From: Pegoplata infirma
Taxonomy: Eukaryota; Arthropoda; Insecta; Diptera; Anthomyiidae
Reading direction: 5' to 3'
Assembly: GCA_963921195.1 (NCBI GenBank)
Contig: OY992537.1
Location: 74,840,894-74,904,893, forward strand
Length of the DNA stretch: 64,000 nucleotides
Below are positions 1-11,100 of the stretch, in pieces; positions within the stretch are counted from its first letter, which is position 1, and every line of letters starts with the position of its first letter. The notes beneath the pieces are model-generated. The model saw only the letters and a program-made list of their open reading frames with translations, ran no database searches and was not told the origin of the DNA. Position numbers and translations under genes: made by a program.

Positions 1-1428
1 TGGCCAAAACTCTTCTAGCTGAGATATCGACCCGAAATTTGGCATGATTGTGTGGTATGATGTTTTAAGGCTCTATATAAAAAATAGGCATGGTCGGACA
101 TGATTACAGCATCTTTTCACGACTTAAAAAAAAAGTAAATTAGTTATAAAAGTTTGTATGTATCAAACAATACTAAAAAAAATAGTTAATCTCAAAACAT
201 CATCAGTAACATAATTTACCTTCATTTTTGTTACTCACGATAAAGGTAAGTCACGCGTGAGCATTTGAGACTCACGAAGTTTTTTCAGTGAATTTTATCT
301 AAATAATTTTTCGAAAAACAATAAAAAAAAAATGGAACTAGTTTGTAATCCAATTTTATGAAAAGTATTGCGGTGATTGTCGAGACTCACGCACATCTCA
401 CGTTAATTCAAAGTATTTGAGACACTTTAACATTTTTATATGTAAAAATTCAATTCAAACACTTGTAGTGGTATTTTAAAAATATTTTTTTTTTGATAGT
501 TGGCTTTAAAAATGCACAAATGTCATAATTTTTTATTAATTTTGAGATTAAATGCGAACATTTTAATATTGCGTTCAGTCACGGTAAACATAAATTTTTT
601 GTGAAAATTATTATTAAAAAATACTTATTATGAACAATATTAACAGTGAAATAGTAGTGAAATAGTGAAATAATCCCTTATATTAATAATGGATTTTAAG
701 TTATTAACATAACTGTTGTTTAATTAAGAATCCCACCGATTTAAAAATGTCGAATTGTACGAAGTGTGGATAAAAGAAAAAAGTTCTTTAAGCAAGAAAT
801 CTGCAATCAAACAATTTGTTTTGAGCAAAACAAATAACTTACAATAAATAATTTCAAAATTTTAGTTATAAATAAATTAAAAAAAAAAAAAAAAAACTTC
901 CGTAAAACTTAAATGCCATTTCCCCATGGAGCCTCATGGACCAGCTGGCATATACATCTTGCGTAGAAAGAGTTCCTCTATGCTGTGTATATTTACGGGA
1001 GTATGCAATTATATGCAAAAAAAGTTGCAATCCAAAAAAAAATTTAATTTAAGAAAAAAAAATTAAAAAAAAATAATTAAATAATTATATAATATAAAAA
1101 TCTGCATTTTAAAATAATAACTTCTGCATACAAAAATAATTTGGTCTATTGCTAATAAAAATACATTTTATAGGATTTTTCAATAGTTGTTTAAGTATGT
1201 TAATATTGCAATTAATTTTGTCCCCCAAAACGCAAAAAAAAAAAAAAAATATTGAAAATTTAGTTTTGAACCCTTCTAACTAGCGGTAAAAGGGTTTGGT
1301 TGACAAAAAAAAATGTATCCTAGCATACTTTAAAATAGTTTACTTCAAAATGGCATCACAAAAAAAAGTATTGTGACACATAAAATTTGGACTTTTGGCC
1401 AACAATTCCTTTTAAATTCCCTATAGTG
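1..1428. mobile_element. CACTATAGGG-ended DNA element, copy 1, cut by window edge
   Basis: This copy matches the element at 54159-56474 at both ends. Positions 1-105 (TGGCCAAAAC..., then AAGGCTCTATATAAAAAAT) correspond to 54187-54290; 910-1020 (CCCCATGGAGCC...GGGAGTATGCAATTATATGC) to 54686-54780; 1273-1428 (CTAGCGGTAAAAG...CCCTATAGTG) to 56326-56474. About 28 bases of the left end lie outside the window. The stretch from about 110 to 900 does not match the other copy and may hold a further insertion; CACG-rich words at 236-420 resemble the MITE at 32819-33344 but no ends are clear. The right end sits in an FB-A fold-back repeat at AACGCTG, so a 5-bp duplication CGCTG is possible but cannot be checked. 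No coding sequence is seen. Confidence 0.6.
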
Positions 1429-2514
1429 CGCTGTTAAAATTTCAGGGAGGTGTTTTTTCGCGTTGTCGAGCAATACATTTTTAAAGTTTGTGATAACGCT
1501 AAATTTTTGATTTTTTGCCAAAATATTGAAAAAAATCAAATACAGTCAAACTCGGTTATAACGAACTCGGTTATAACGAATTCTCGGTTATAACGAACTA
1601 ATTCTAAAGTCGCGACTTTTTGGCATAAATTTTCATACAAAATAAATTTTCATACAAAATACTTCTTTTACAACGAACTAGGTTATAACGAATACTCGGT
1701 TAATACGAACTGCTTATTATGGTCCCACGAATACAATTTCATATATGTTTAGTAAACATTGTTTACCTCTTTATAACGAAATCCCATAACTATTTTGAAA
1801 TGTGCGGCAATCATGTTTACCAAACTCACAAAAAGTTAGAAATTTTTGGTCAATATTATAATTTTTAAAGAATTTATTTATATTTTTAATGTTTTCTTCT
1901 CGATAAGTAGTTTATTTATGAAAAAAAAACATCAAATGAAATGTAGTTGGACCTATTTTTTGGAAAAAAAACTGGTTGATATAAAATATAACCCGATTAG
2001 AGCGAACTTTGCTAATAACGAACTATTTTTACTGGTCCCCTGGAGTTCGTTATAACCGGGTTCGACTGAATTTGGCTCTCTAACAAACTTTAAAAATGTA
2101 TTGCTCAACAATACGAAAGAACACCTTTCTGAAATTTTAACAGCGTTAAAAGCGCATTCTAAACTTTAAAACAAAATTTTGCTTTTGAAAATCCATGGTT
2201 TCCTTTCCAGAAAAAAAGGACATTCAAATATTGTTTTAAAAATTTTTTGCTCAAATTTTTGAAAAAAAAAAAATTTTAAAAAAAACTTTAAATCTTCATA
2301 ATTTTATCTACAATATTGTTTTTATAAGTTTTTTCATACGACTTAAGGTTTCCGAGTACAAAAAGGTTAAAAAACTATCTAAAAGTCATATCTTCCAAAG
2401 TTTTGATCCAAAAAAAAAAATGGTTTTTAATCATTTACGAAGCTTTATCAAATAACCAAAAACAAACAAAATCGGTGATTCGTCAGTTAAATTTCCCATG
2501 GATTTGCTCATATG
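1429..2514. mobile_element. Fold-back element FB-A, interrupted copy
   Basis: FB-A is a long inverted-repeat element. Its full copy (30674-31965) begins TATGAGCAAATCC and ends GGTTTGCTCATA. Here the inner left arm (GTTAAAATTTCAGGGAGG, 1433 on) and the whole right arm (2069-2514, ending CCCATGGATTTGCTCATA) are present. The outer left arm is displaced by the element at 1-1428, and the centre is split by the MITE at 1543-2068. No protein is recognised; the element is probably non-autonomous. Confidence 0.65.
1543..2068. mobile_element. pogo/Tigger-like MITE (TA insertion)
   Basis: Inverted ends read CAGTCAAACTCGGTTATAAC on the left and, reverse-complemented, CAGTCGAACCCGGTTATAAC on the right. 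The motif CGGTTATAACGAA recurs several times inside both ends, as is usual near termini of pogo/Tigger-type elements. The left flank is CAAATA and the right flank is AATTTGGCTCTC. Uninterrupted FB-A copies, for example near 38330, read CAAATATTTGGCTCTC, so the insertion went into TA, with the right copy now AA. At 526 bp with no long open frame it is a non-autonomous element. Superfamily assignment comes from terminus sequence and target only. Confidence 0.75.
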
Positions 2515-2800
2515 CATATTGAGTAAAATGCCAAAATTTTAGGACATTTTTGTTAATAAGTCGAAAAATATTTACCATTTTGGCACGTTGTTAGCATCAC
2601 GAGAAAGGTATTTTAAATACTTTTAATCCGATACCAAATATGCCTATAAAAAACTATAAATGGTCATTTTCCCCCATACAAATCGACTCCCCTAAAAATT
2701 ATTTTGGGCCGCTAAAAAAAATACGTGTCGAATTAATTTTCGTTCTGAACAACATATCCAAATTTCATGAAGATCGGAGGTGACACCCTCTCCTTGTAAG
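2515..2800. repeat. Partial copy of the arm found at 17150-17460
   Basis: Words such as ATTGAGTAAAATGCCAAAA, TTTTAGGACATTTTTGTTAA, GGGCCGCTAAAAAAAATACG and GTCGAATTAATTTTCGTTC occur in the same order at 17165-17440, inside the TTA-flanked element at 16079-17467. This copy lacks the far end and carries no gene. Confidence 0.6.
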
Positions 2801-4230
2801 TTAAAATTTTTAAAATTTTATTTCTGAATTTTAAGTAAAAGTCCAATTTATTTCGAAGAAACTAAAAGGTTATTAATTAAATCTGCTAAAAATTATAGAA
2901 GTTGCATGCATTTGAACAAAAATGCTTAAATTCAGTTTAAGTATTAAAAATGAATATCTTCATTTTTAACAAAATGCATGTAAATTTTAAAATTTTCAAC
3001 TTTTTTTTTTCAAAATCTTCTTATTTTATTATTCGTAATAGCTCAGACTTGAAATGTAAAAATAAAAATTAATTTGAAAAAAAATTATTTCATTCTGAAA
3101 TTTAGAACAGAATTTACTTTTTTTTCCAAATTTCGGCAAAATTGAAGCAAAAATTAAAATTACGTCAGAATTTTTAAGTTAAGTTAAAATTACCTTGGCT
3201 TTTAAAACGTGCGTATTTATTTTTAAATGGTTTCTATTTGACCACCAATTAACATTTTACCGCATTCAAAATTATCACAATTATAAAATTTCTTTATTAA
3301 TTGCAAAAAAAAAAAATACTAAAATAATGTTAAAACATTCAAAGGTTTTTCTATTTTATTTTCAATTAGTTAACAATCGAATTAATCACTTGTCATGATA
3401 AGATACAAATATACATAAGTAAAAACGATACACAAATGTTGAAAGATATGCATAAGTGGGCTTATTGATAAGTTAACATACAAGTAAGTCTTAAATTAAA
3501 TGGTAAAGATTTTAGAAAGGGGCTATTTCCAAGAACTACACTCAGAAAATTATGTAAGTAAAATCAATTGAAAATGTCAAAAAAAAGACAAAAAATTACT
3601 GACTTATGTAGTAAAAAACAACTTACATTTGTAGCGAAAACAACTAACATACATATGTTGTAAAAATAAAATAATAAAAAAAACTTGAAATTGAAGACCA
3701 ACATTTTTTAAAAGTTTTTTTTTAGTAGTATTTAAGTTGGTGACGCCATTTTTAATACTATAACTAAATGCATAGTTTTCGAGCAGTTATGCGGTTTTTG
3801 GTATTTTTTAATATTTTAAAAAATATCGCATTAGGTTACTGACAATTAACCCACGTATATATTTAATGCTAATAACAACCCTTGTATTATTGTGTTAAAG
3901 AAACGTCAATAACATCGGTGACCACTTTGTTTTTTTGCGATAAGTAAATTTTAACAATAATTCTACAATTTTTCTTTTTATACTACAAAATAAGTCAAAG
4001 TCCATGTTTGCATAAAAAAAAATTTACACAACAGGGAACATTAACAAATATTTTTAGCAAACAATAAAAATAAAACATTTTTTTTTTGTTATCAGTTTAT
4101 TACTCATAATGGTAAAAAAACACTAAAATTTAGGATTAAAAAAAATTTTGTGTAATGAATATAAAATTAACCGCAAATGTAAGAACAACAAGTTAGGATT
4201 AAAAATGTGTACAAAGAATATAAAATTAAG
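2801..4230. other. A+T-rich interval without a recognisable gene
   Basis: Both strands show only short, low-complexity open frames. A possible element start (TACACTCAGAAAATTATG) lies at 3537, but no matching right end was found. Just before the hAT element, a segment of about 65 bp is imperfectly duplicated (TTAGGATTAAAAA...GAATATAAAATTAA at 4131-4240). Confidence 0.5.
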
Positions 4231-4238
4231 CAAAAATG

Positions 4239-5000
4239 TAGGCCGACCATTCGTACTGATTTGATCAGTACATGTACTGATTTTTACTCCCGTGTACTGA
4301 TCAAAAAACGTTGTACTGATTATTTGAAATATGTACTGACTGTACTGATTTTTGAACATTTCAACATAAAAAAGAATTTTTATCGAGAATTCTTTGCAAA
4401 TTCTGAATGAAAATCTGACAATGAGATAATTTATAATGAATTATTTACAAGAAGACTAGAGTGCGTTAATCAAGAGGATCCTAAACGCAAAAATTTATAT
4501 GAAAAGGTGCATAAAATCTTAGAGGCTTTCTATAACAAAAACTTCACGGGATTATGGATTTTCCGTATTTTTAGAAAAATAATATTTCGGCGAGGTAATG
4601 TCATCAGAATTAATTGAATTAAACTAAAAACATCTGATTATTAGCTAGAAAGGAAAATAATCAAAACTTAAGAAAAAAGTCCTTAGAATCCGAGAGATTT
4701 TCTTCTTCCTTAAACCTGTGGGTTTTTGTTATATTTTCTGCACTAAAACGATCAACACATTCAAATGAAGTTGTTTGAAGTCAACTAAATTTCTGCAAAA
4801 TAAAGACAACAATTTATGGTAGTTGTTTTTATAAAGTTGTTTTTACTGAAATACTAATTGACCCCAAGTTTATAAGTTTAACTTACATTTTTTGAGTGTT
4901 GAAGAAGTGTTTTTCAATAGAAAAGAGTTTTCACAGAATTATTAAGAAGAAAACAAAAACTTGGGCGTACTGATTTGATTTCAGAAATAAGTGCACCCTA
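4239..5000. mobile_element. hAT-type non-autonomous element, copy 1
   Basis: The ends are TAGGCCGACCA on the left and, reverse-complemented, TAGGGTGCAC on the right. The flanking 8-mers CAAAAATG (4231-4238) and CACAAATG (5001-5008) match at 7 of 8 bases, fitting a hAT 8-bp duplication. The inside is full of GTACTGATT and GATCAGTAC words and is an inverted copy of 20010-21894. This shorter copy preserves the empty site for the MITE at 20242-20476. No transposase is visible. Confidence 0.8.
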
Positions 5001-5002
5001 CA

Positions 5003-5014
5003 CAAATGTAACTT
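5003..5014. repeat. Target-site duplication of LINE fragment, left
   Basis: CAAATGTAACTT here is repeated as CAAATGCAACTT at 5388-5399 (11 of 12 bases), directly bounding the LINE tail. It overlaps the right flank of the hAT copy, so the LINE inserted next to an element already in place. Confidence 0.75.
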
Positions 5015-5387
5015 AGGTTAGGTTAGGTTAGGGTGGCGGTGCCAGATGGGCACTCCGCATAGACCAATTGGTCCATAGCGATACCACAAAACTTTTTCCG
5101 CTTATCGATGTAAACTAAATACATTGACCTTCATTGCGAATTGTTTCAAGCTCTTCAGGTCTATCATCGTAATTTCCTCCAAAGTCTCGAACTGTGAACT
5201 TCCTATAATTGATAGTCGAGTTCGTGCCAAAGCCGGGCAGTGACACAGGATGTGTTCAATGGTCTCTTCGACGCCTGGTGTCTCGCACCTTTTACAGTTT
5301 GCGTCCGTAATAAGATTCATGTTCTTGGCATGTTTTCCGACAAGACAGTGTCCCGTTATTAAACCTGTCAACATGCGACATTCTATT
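5015..5387 (-). mobile_element. 5'-truncated LINE tail with pentamer 3' end
   Basis: On the minus strand this holds the last coding part of a non-LTR retrotransposon, a short 3' UTR and a CCTAA-repeat tail (TTAGG x4 on the plus strand, 5013-5032). A 12-bp target-site duplication flanks it. The 3' UTR contains the palindromic stem GGACCAATTGGTC and the small hairpin GTGCC-CATCT-GGCAC just before the tail. Truncation near the end of ORF2 is the usual outcome of incomplete target-primed reverse transcription. It is a different but related LINE from the one at 10163-15402. Confidence 0.85.
5102..5387 (-). pseudogene. C-terminal fragment of LINE ORF2
   Basis: The fragment encodes about 95 residues ending at a stop near 5102. 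It shares RMLTGLITGH with RRLTGLITGH of the larger LINE at about 14980-15005, then has a Cys/His pattern C-x2-C-x10-H-x2-C (CKRC...EHILC). The same kind of motif occurs at the C-terminus of many RNase H-bearing LINE ORF2 proteins. Everything upstream (endonuclease, RT, RNase H) is missing, so it is not functional. The stretch after the motif is open to its stop, suggesting a fairly recent insertion. Confidence 0.8.
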
Positions 5388-5701
5388 CAAATGCAACTTG
5401 CTTGAATAAAAAAAAAAAAAGAAAAGTTAGATTCGACTTGGCCGAATCTACGAATACCCTTTACATTGATTGCCCTTTCTAAAAGATAGTAAATTTTGTA
5501 ACGTGAAAAAAAAATTTTTTGATTAGAAATATTTTATTTTGAGTAAAAAACTTTTTTTTTATCATTTTTGTAAATAAAAAGAAAAATTACTTTGTTGGGT
5601 GTAAAATTTTTTTCGAGTGTAATTTTTTTTTTTAGTGTTAAAATATTTTTGAGTGGCAAAAATACTTTGTAAATTAATTTTGTGGCTAACCAATGTTTTT
5701 A

Positions 5702-6776
5702 CACGCTCAAAAAAAACTGTAATGTTATCAAAAAAAATCTTGTAAACCTACAAGAAAATTTGGTGATTTTGAACCCACAATTTTTTTGGTAAAGTTAGCA
5801 AAAATGTTTTGCCAAAAATTAGTTAACTGAAATTTTTTTTATTTCATTTTATTTCATACACATTTGAGGACCCCATTGGGTTCGGACCCCATAGGTTCGG
5901 ATCCCATAGGTTCAGACCCCGATTGGCCTAGACCTAGTTGGGTTCCTTAAAAGTCGTCATAGTTTTTGATTCAAAATTTGTGTGCGTTTCGCTCTACCTT
6001 GCTTAGTTTTTTAGATACGTGATTTTAGGGGACCACTGGGGTTTTGAGAATTAAAAAACTCGATAACTTCAAGAATATTACTCAGAGAGCTTTTGGTTAT
6101 TTGCGGTCATGTTCTACGTTTTCTTTTGGACTTTTTGTTGTGTCGGCAATATTTACCTAGATATGAACATTTTAAAATTTACAGGAATGCTAACTTTTTT
6201 GGGTTCAAAGTTAGGATCCATTAGGGTCCACACACGTGAAGAGGGCCGGCGATACTATGAAAAGCTCGGAGAGCTTTTAGTTATTGTGAGGTCTTGTTCT
6301 ACGTAGTGAGAGCTACAAAAATACTTTTGGACTTTTTGTCGTGTCGGCAATATTTACCTAGATATGAACATTTTAAAATTTACAGGAATGCTAACTTTTT
6401 TGGGATCCATTAGGGTCCACACACGTGAAGAGGGCCGGCGATACTATGAAAAGCCCGAGAACCAAAAATGGCCTCCATTTTGCTCTATCTGGCTTAGTTT
6501 CCGAGATAGCGCCATTTTAAGTTTTCTTAAAAAAAAAAAAAATTACAATTTATTTTTGCTTATATTAGCAAAAAGGCTTGTAAAAATTTGGTCAACTCAA
6601 TTTTAAATTTGGCAAAAAAAAAATAGTTCAAATTTTGTTTAAAATTGCTAATGCGCTAAATGAAGTTTACAAGATATTTTTGCTAACATGCTAATCTCAA
6701 CTAAAAATTTGCTAAATGTTAGCTGACTAGCATTAGCAAAAAAAAATTTAAATCTACTAATGTATTATTTTGAGTG
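5702..6776 (+). mobile_element. TA-inserted element, family T-a, copy 1
   Basis: The ends are CACGCTCAAAAAAAACTG and, reverse-complemented, CACTCAAAATAATACATTAG. The left flank is TA and the right flank AA. A related copy lies inverted at 61438-62551, sharing for example TTTGAGGACCCCATTGGGTT against TTTGAGGACCCCAATAGGTT. No transposase is visible. Confidence 0.75.
6085..6456 (+). repeat. Two-copy tandem duplication of about 185 bp
   Basis: Both units run from GAGAGCTTTT through CTAGATATGAACATTTTAAA and CCATTAGGGTCCACACACG to GGCGATACTATGAAAAGC. The inverted relative at 61438-62551 instead duplicates a different segment (about 61785-62045), so each copy rearranged independently. Small open frames here repeat the same peptide and are not thought to be genes. 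Confidence 0.75.
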
Positions 6777-7255
6777 AAGCTTGCTTTTTAAATCTCGGTT
6801 TTTTCAATCTCGGTTTTTTCAATCTCGGTTTTTTCAATTTAGGGTGAAACCAATCTTTAATTCACTGTTTTGCTAATAACTTTAGAACCAATTGACCGAT
6901 TTGGCTAAATTCAGTTCGAACTAGACCAGGGGAACCAAAAATATATATGCCAACCTTCAGCACCCTAAGAACTGTCGTTCGAATGTTAACCTGTTTTTTA
7001 TCACATAAATTCGCAAAAAACCCTTGCCGAAATTCACTATTTTCCTTATAACTTTTGGACCACTGAATCATTTTAAGAAAAAGGAAAAAGTTCTGTACTT
7101 AGACCCCGGGAATTAATAAATACTGATTTTTTTTCGGCTCGCCACATTTTGTGGGCTTGGATTAAAAAATTTCATAAATACTAATTAATTTTTATAAAAA
7201 AAAGTATGAAGTTAGGTTGAGATTGCTAAAAATAGAATTGTAGTGTTGAAAACTG

Positions 7256-7880
7256 CCCAAGCAGATATTGACGACGGTTCTAAAAAAAAAGCGTTCTGAA
7301 AGCACTGTAACGAAAAAAAAGCGTTCTCAAACGCTATCTTCAAAGGCTTTGCGAACGTTTTTGAAAAGTGTTCTGAAAGCACTATAACAAAAAAAAGCAA
7401 TCTCAAAGCGTTTTTTTGTAACGCTTTGCGAGCGTATTCGAAAAGCGCTTTAAGAGTTCCTTAGATTTTTTTTTGAAAAAAATTTCTAAGTTCCGAAACA
7501 TTTTTGAATAACATTTTTTTTTTGTTTTTTAAGTAAAAAAAAATTATCAAAAATGTTTTTAGATTTTTTTTTTTTTAATTTTCTAAGTTTCGAAAATTTT
7601 GTTGAAAAATTTTCTAAGTTTTTTGGAGTACAAATTTTTTTTCGGATTTCACTTTGTATCAAACAAATTATTATACCCGAACTAAAACAGAAATTCTTTA
7701 CTTTTGGTTTTTAAAGCGCTTTGATGACTTTAAAAAAAACGTTCTCAAAGCACTTTTCGCTTTAAACCTAGCGTAGATCGATGTTATCATTCGGATCATC
7801 TGAAGGCGCTTTAAAGTTGGTATACAGAACGCTCGTACAACCGTCCACAACGCTTTTGCGATTGTATTTTTCTAACTGGG
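7256..7880. mobile_element. CCC-ended MITE with TG duplication
   Basis: The insert runs from CCCAAGCAGATATTGACGAC to ...TTTTTCTAACTGGG, flanked by TG on both sides. A second copy of the host repeat at 8252-8330 is uninterrupted: GAAACTGTTAAA against GAAAACTG[insert]TGTTAAA. The inside is rich in AAGCGTTCTGAAAGC and CAAAGCG words, and subterminal GACGGTT motifs occur at both ends. It has no coding potential. Compare 33594-33971, 47954-48321 and 19851-22045. Confidence 0.7.
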
Positions 7881-7939
7881 TGTTAAAATTTATTCTGTAG
7901 AAACTATAAATATTCACATAAACAATTTCGATTAATAAG

Positions 7940-8460
7940 ACAAACCGACATTTTAAATCTTACTGATGATAACACTAACTGAATTGTTTGAAACCGGTAT
8001 GGGAATACCAAAAATGTCAATAATTTTTAGAAATTAAATTTTTCTTCTGCATTTTTTTAACTTGCACCCTTATAACAAATATAATTAGAGCCCGAGCTCA
8101 ATTCGCACTTACAGAAAAACCACTAATAAAATTACTGACAAAATATGTCGACTCCGAAAAAGAAAATGCAAATTCCTTCATTTGTGTCTGCAATATCAGA
8201 TCATGTTATTAACCCTTGCGAAATAATGTAAGAGACAAAAAAGTTGAAAGAAAGTGAGGTTGAGATTGCTAGAAATATAATTGTAGTGTTGGAAACTGTT
8301 AAATTTTTTTTGTAGAAACTATAAATATTCACATACATAAAAAACTATTTCCATTTATAAGACATGATAACACTAACCAGAAATGTCTATAATTTTTAGA
8401 AATTCAATTTTTCTTTTGCATTTTTTCAACTTGAGCCCTTAGAAAAAATTGTTATATTTG
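7940..8460. repeat. Dispersed repeat with copy at 22888-23045
   Basis: The order CTGATGATAACACTAACT, GAATACCAAAAATGTC, TTTTTAGAAATTAAATTTTT and AATATAATTAGAGCCCG recurs at 22905-23040. A partial third copy runs from 8252 (GAGGTTGAGATTGCTAGAAA) to 8455. No gene is present. Confidence 0.6.
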
Positions 8461-8804
8461 ACCTTTAAAATATTATATTTGGAGTATGGTTATTCTTGAT
8501 CGAGGTAATTTTTCTTTACTAAATTAAACCATGACGTTCTCTTACAGTAATTTAAAAAAAAAATAGTTTTCTATATAAAATTTATTTACTTTCGCACTAC
8601 TTAGCCGCCAAGTGTTTCGATTTCGTCAAAATCTTGGCGAGATCGTGTCGGCCAACTCGTTAAAAAAATTACCAGCATAAATAAATTTAAAACAGAAAAA
8701 TAAATTTCTTGAAAATTTTACTGTAAAAATATCATCACCGAAAAATCACCTCGAGCTAGAATAAATAACCCTACTCAAAATATAATGTGCTCGATTTGAT
8801 AGTA

Positions 8805-9623
8805 CACTCAAAATAAAAACTCTTTTAAATTACAGAAAAACTCTGCTAATTTAACAGAGTACACCCTACTTTTCCAGCTAACAACATTTCTTGGAAATTT
8901 TACTAAAAAACTCTGTAAAATGCTTTTGACTGAAAAAAAACTGTTAATTTACAGAGTTTATAGAAAAATATTGGTTAAATATGAAAGCTTTTTTACAGAG
9001 AAAACTCTGTAATTTTACTATAAAACTCTGTAAAATGATTTGGACAAAAAAAAACTGTTAATTTACTGAGTTTCTAGTAAAATACATATTGCTTAAATAA
9101 ACAACCATTTAGCAAAGAAAACTAAGTAAATTTACATATATTTGCAAAATACATTTGATGCAAAAAAAAAAAAAAAATTACAGAAAAAACTCTGTAAATT
9201 TACAGAGTTTAGTTAAATGCATGTTATTTTGTAAAATTTTTATAAGATTTCTGAAAAAAAATTTTTGCTAACTTTTTTTGCTACTTTTTCAACTTTTTTA
9301 AAAAAAAAAAATATACAGATAAAATGTTGATGCTTGGTAACAAAAACAAAAACTACTCAAAACAGAAAACTTTTTTGGTTATAAAAAATTACGAAGTATT
9401 TTGCTTAGATCTGTATTTTAGCAGAAAACTCTGTTAATTATCTGTAAAATTAAGATTACAAAGTAAAAAGTAATATAACAGAGGAAACTTTGTTTTTTTG
9501 TCACAACAAAATACAAAGTATTTTCTTTAAATCTATATTTTGACAGAAAACTCTGTCAAATATATGTTGAATTGAGATTACAGTCATTTTACAGAGTATT
9601 TTACAGAGTTATTATTTTGAGTG
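8805..9623 (-). mobile_element. TA-inserted element, family T-b, copy 1
   Basis: The ends are CACTCAAAATAAAAACTC and, reverse-complemented, CACTCAAAATAATAACTCTG, flanked by TA at 8803 and 9624. The interior repeats ACTCTGTAAA and TTTACAGAG many times on both strands. It is an inverted copy of 24105-24894, whose empty site is preserved elsewhere. It is non-autonomous. Confidence 0.8.
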
Positions 9624-9625
9624 TA

Positions 9626-10154
9626 CTCTTTCACCATTCACCAAATTTTTGAAAATTTTGTATCGTTTGAAATTTTGAAATTTTTAATTTTTGTTTGTAA
9701 TTGTTGAATATAATAACTAGATCTTTACTTGTAGCAAGAACAAGATTTTTAAATCATGAAATTTCAAAGAATATCAAAATTAGTTGAATGGTAGAAGAGT
9801 ACTCCCGAATCGAGCACAATATTTTAAAGGTCGATTAATGTAATTATTATTTTTATAATTTTTTATCTTAATTTTTCTCAATTATATATTTTAGGTAGTT
9901 TGATATAATATAGATTTACTATACGAAACATAACACACCTCAAGTAAAAAAAAAATTATCAAAAAATTATCGAATCATTATTTATTGATTTGGTTCAATT
10001 AAAGAATATAATAGAAAGTTCTTTATTTTTTTGGGAAAATTAATTTATATGGCTTCCTTTCAAGTCGTATAACCATATAACCTTATATGTTTTATTTTTT
10101 TTAATAATGTGTGCTTAAAAACACTTGTCAATCATTTTATATATTCCAATCAAT
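9626..10154. other. A+T-rich interval, nothing recognised
   Basis: There is no gene. GACCTTTAAAATATT near 8459 and its complement AATATTTTAAAGGTC near 9820 suggest that the 8805-9623 element sits inside an older inverted-repeat element, but ends are not clear. Confidence 0.4.
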
Positions 10155-10166
10155 ATTGTATATCGA

Positions 10167-11100
10167 GGGCCTATATTCAAAACCCTCTATCTTAAAAAAC
10201 ACAACTTTTCAGTAGAGCTAAAAAACTGTTTATTTCGCATATTGTTAGAGTAATTAAAGTTCTATATTCTACAATATTTTTTTAAATTGACTACCGAATT
10301 TCACATATAATACGTTTTTAAAATTTTGCACTATTGGGGATTTTATGAAAGCTAGAGGGTTTTGTTTCTCACAAATATTGAGTACATGAACGAAAATGTT
10401 CAGATAGAGGGTTTTGCATTTTAATAAAATTTAATTATTATGATTTCATTTACGACATCGGTAAATTTTTAACGTGATTCAATAATGATAACGGCTTATA
10501 AAGAGTTTCGCAATCGCGGTTTAGCTCCACTGGTGCTGATTTTTGAGACAAAAAATATTTTTTTGCCGAATTCATCTTAAAAGACGACAAACTGTTGAGT
10601 ATGATATGTAAAAAATAGTAAAAAATTAAAAATGCGATTTTGGTCCACAGATGCTGATTGGCATCGCGATTTTTAAGATTAAAATGTTTGTTTCATAATG
10701 TACCCAAGACATCAAAATTTTCAGCCATATTTTTCAAAAAAGTCAAAAAAGAATTTTGAAAAAAAAAAAATTGCATCAGTGGACCAAAATCGTGATTCTG
10801 AAATTTTGTTGACAAATTCATGTTCAGCATGCAAAAATTAGTATGAAAATATGTAATGCATGATGAAATTATTCAAAAAAACATTTATAAATTAATAATT
10901 TGAAAAGAAAGAGGGTTTTGCATTCAAAAAAATTAATTGTGTAAGAGATAAAGAAAACCAAATATTCAAATAAAACAGCAAAAAAAAAATATTTTTGTAC
11001 TGAATTTTACACCATAGATGGAGGCCGTTTTACTGAATATTTTGCCATCAAAATGTAATTTTCGTGAAAATGGATGATAGAGGGTTTTGAATATAGGCCC
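10167..11100. mobile_element. TIR element nested at LINE 5' end
   Basis: A perfect 25-bp inverted repeat begins GGGCCTATATTCAAAACCCT and is mirrored at 11076-11100. The pair may extend outward by ATATCGW, which makes the duplication ambiguous (CGA is possible). The word AGAGGGTTTTG recurs inside, and the core holds several GGTCCACAGATGCTGATT and GCATCAGTGGACC-like stretches in opposite orientations. It has no coding capacity. Superfamily unknown. Confidence 0.75.

Larger units (their letters stand above)
5404..7110. repeat. R-family dispersed repeat, copy 1 (split)
   Basis: The copy starts with AAAAGTTAGATTCGACTTGG then CCGAATCT, forming a hairpin, followed by ATACCCTTTACATTG. It continues after the nested element (5702-6776) with GGTGAAACCAATC...GAACCAATTGACCGATTTGG. 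The same order of blocks is seen reversed at 31975-32540 and 56610-57100. Three copies of CTCGGTTTTTTCAAT occur at 6794-6839. It has no recognisable coding capacity, and I cannot assign it to a named superfamily. Confidence 0.6.

Noticed and set aside
236..420. Second copy of the TAGAGATGGGTG MITE in the first element
   Set aside because: Shares CACG-rich words but no terminal sequence or duplication could be found.
3537..4900. Element bounded by CACTCAGAAAA at 3539 and TTTTTGAGTG at 4893
   Set aside because: The right-hand match lies inside a hAT element and is also present in its sister copy, so the pairing is accidental.
5013..5032. Interstitial telomere (TTAGG)
   Set aside because: Only four units, placed exactly at the 3' end of a LINE with a target duplication; best read as its tail.
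6109..6606. Two repeated small open frames with MNILKFTGMLTFLG
   Set aside because: The identity comes from a DNA tandem duplication in a non-coding element; no other support for coding.
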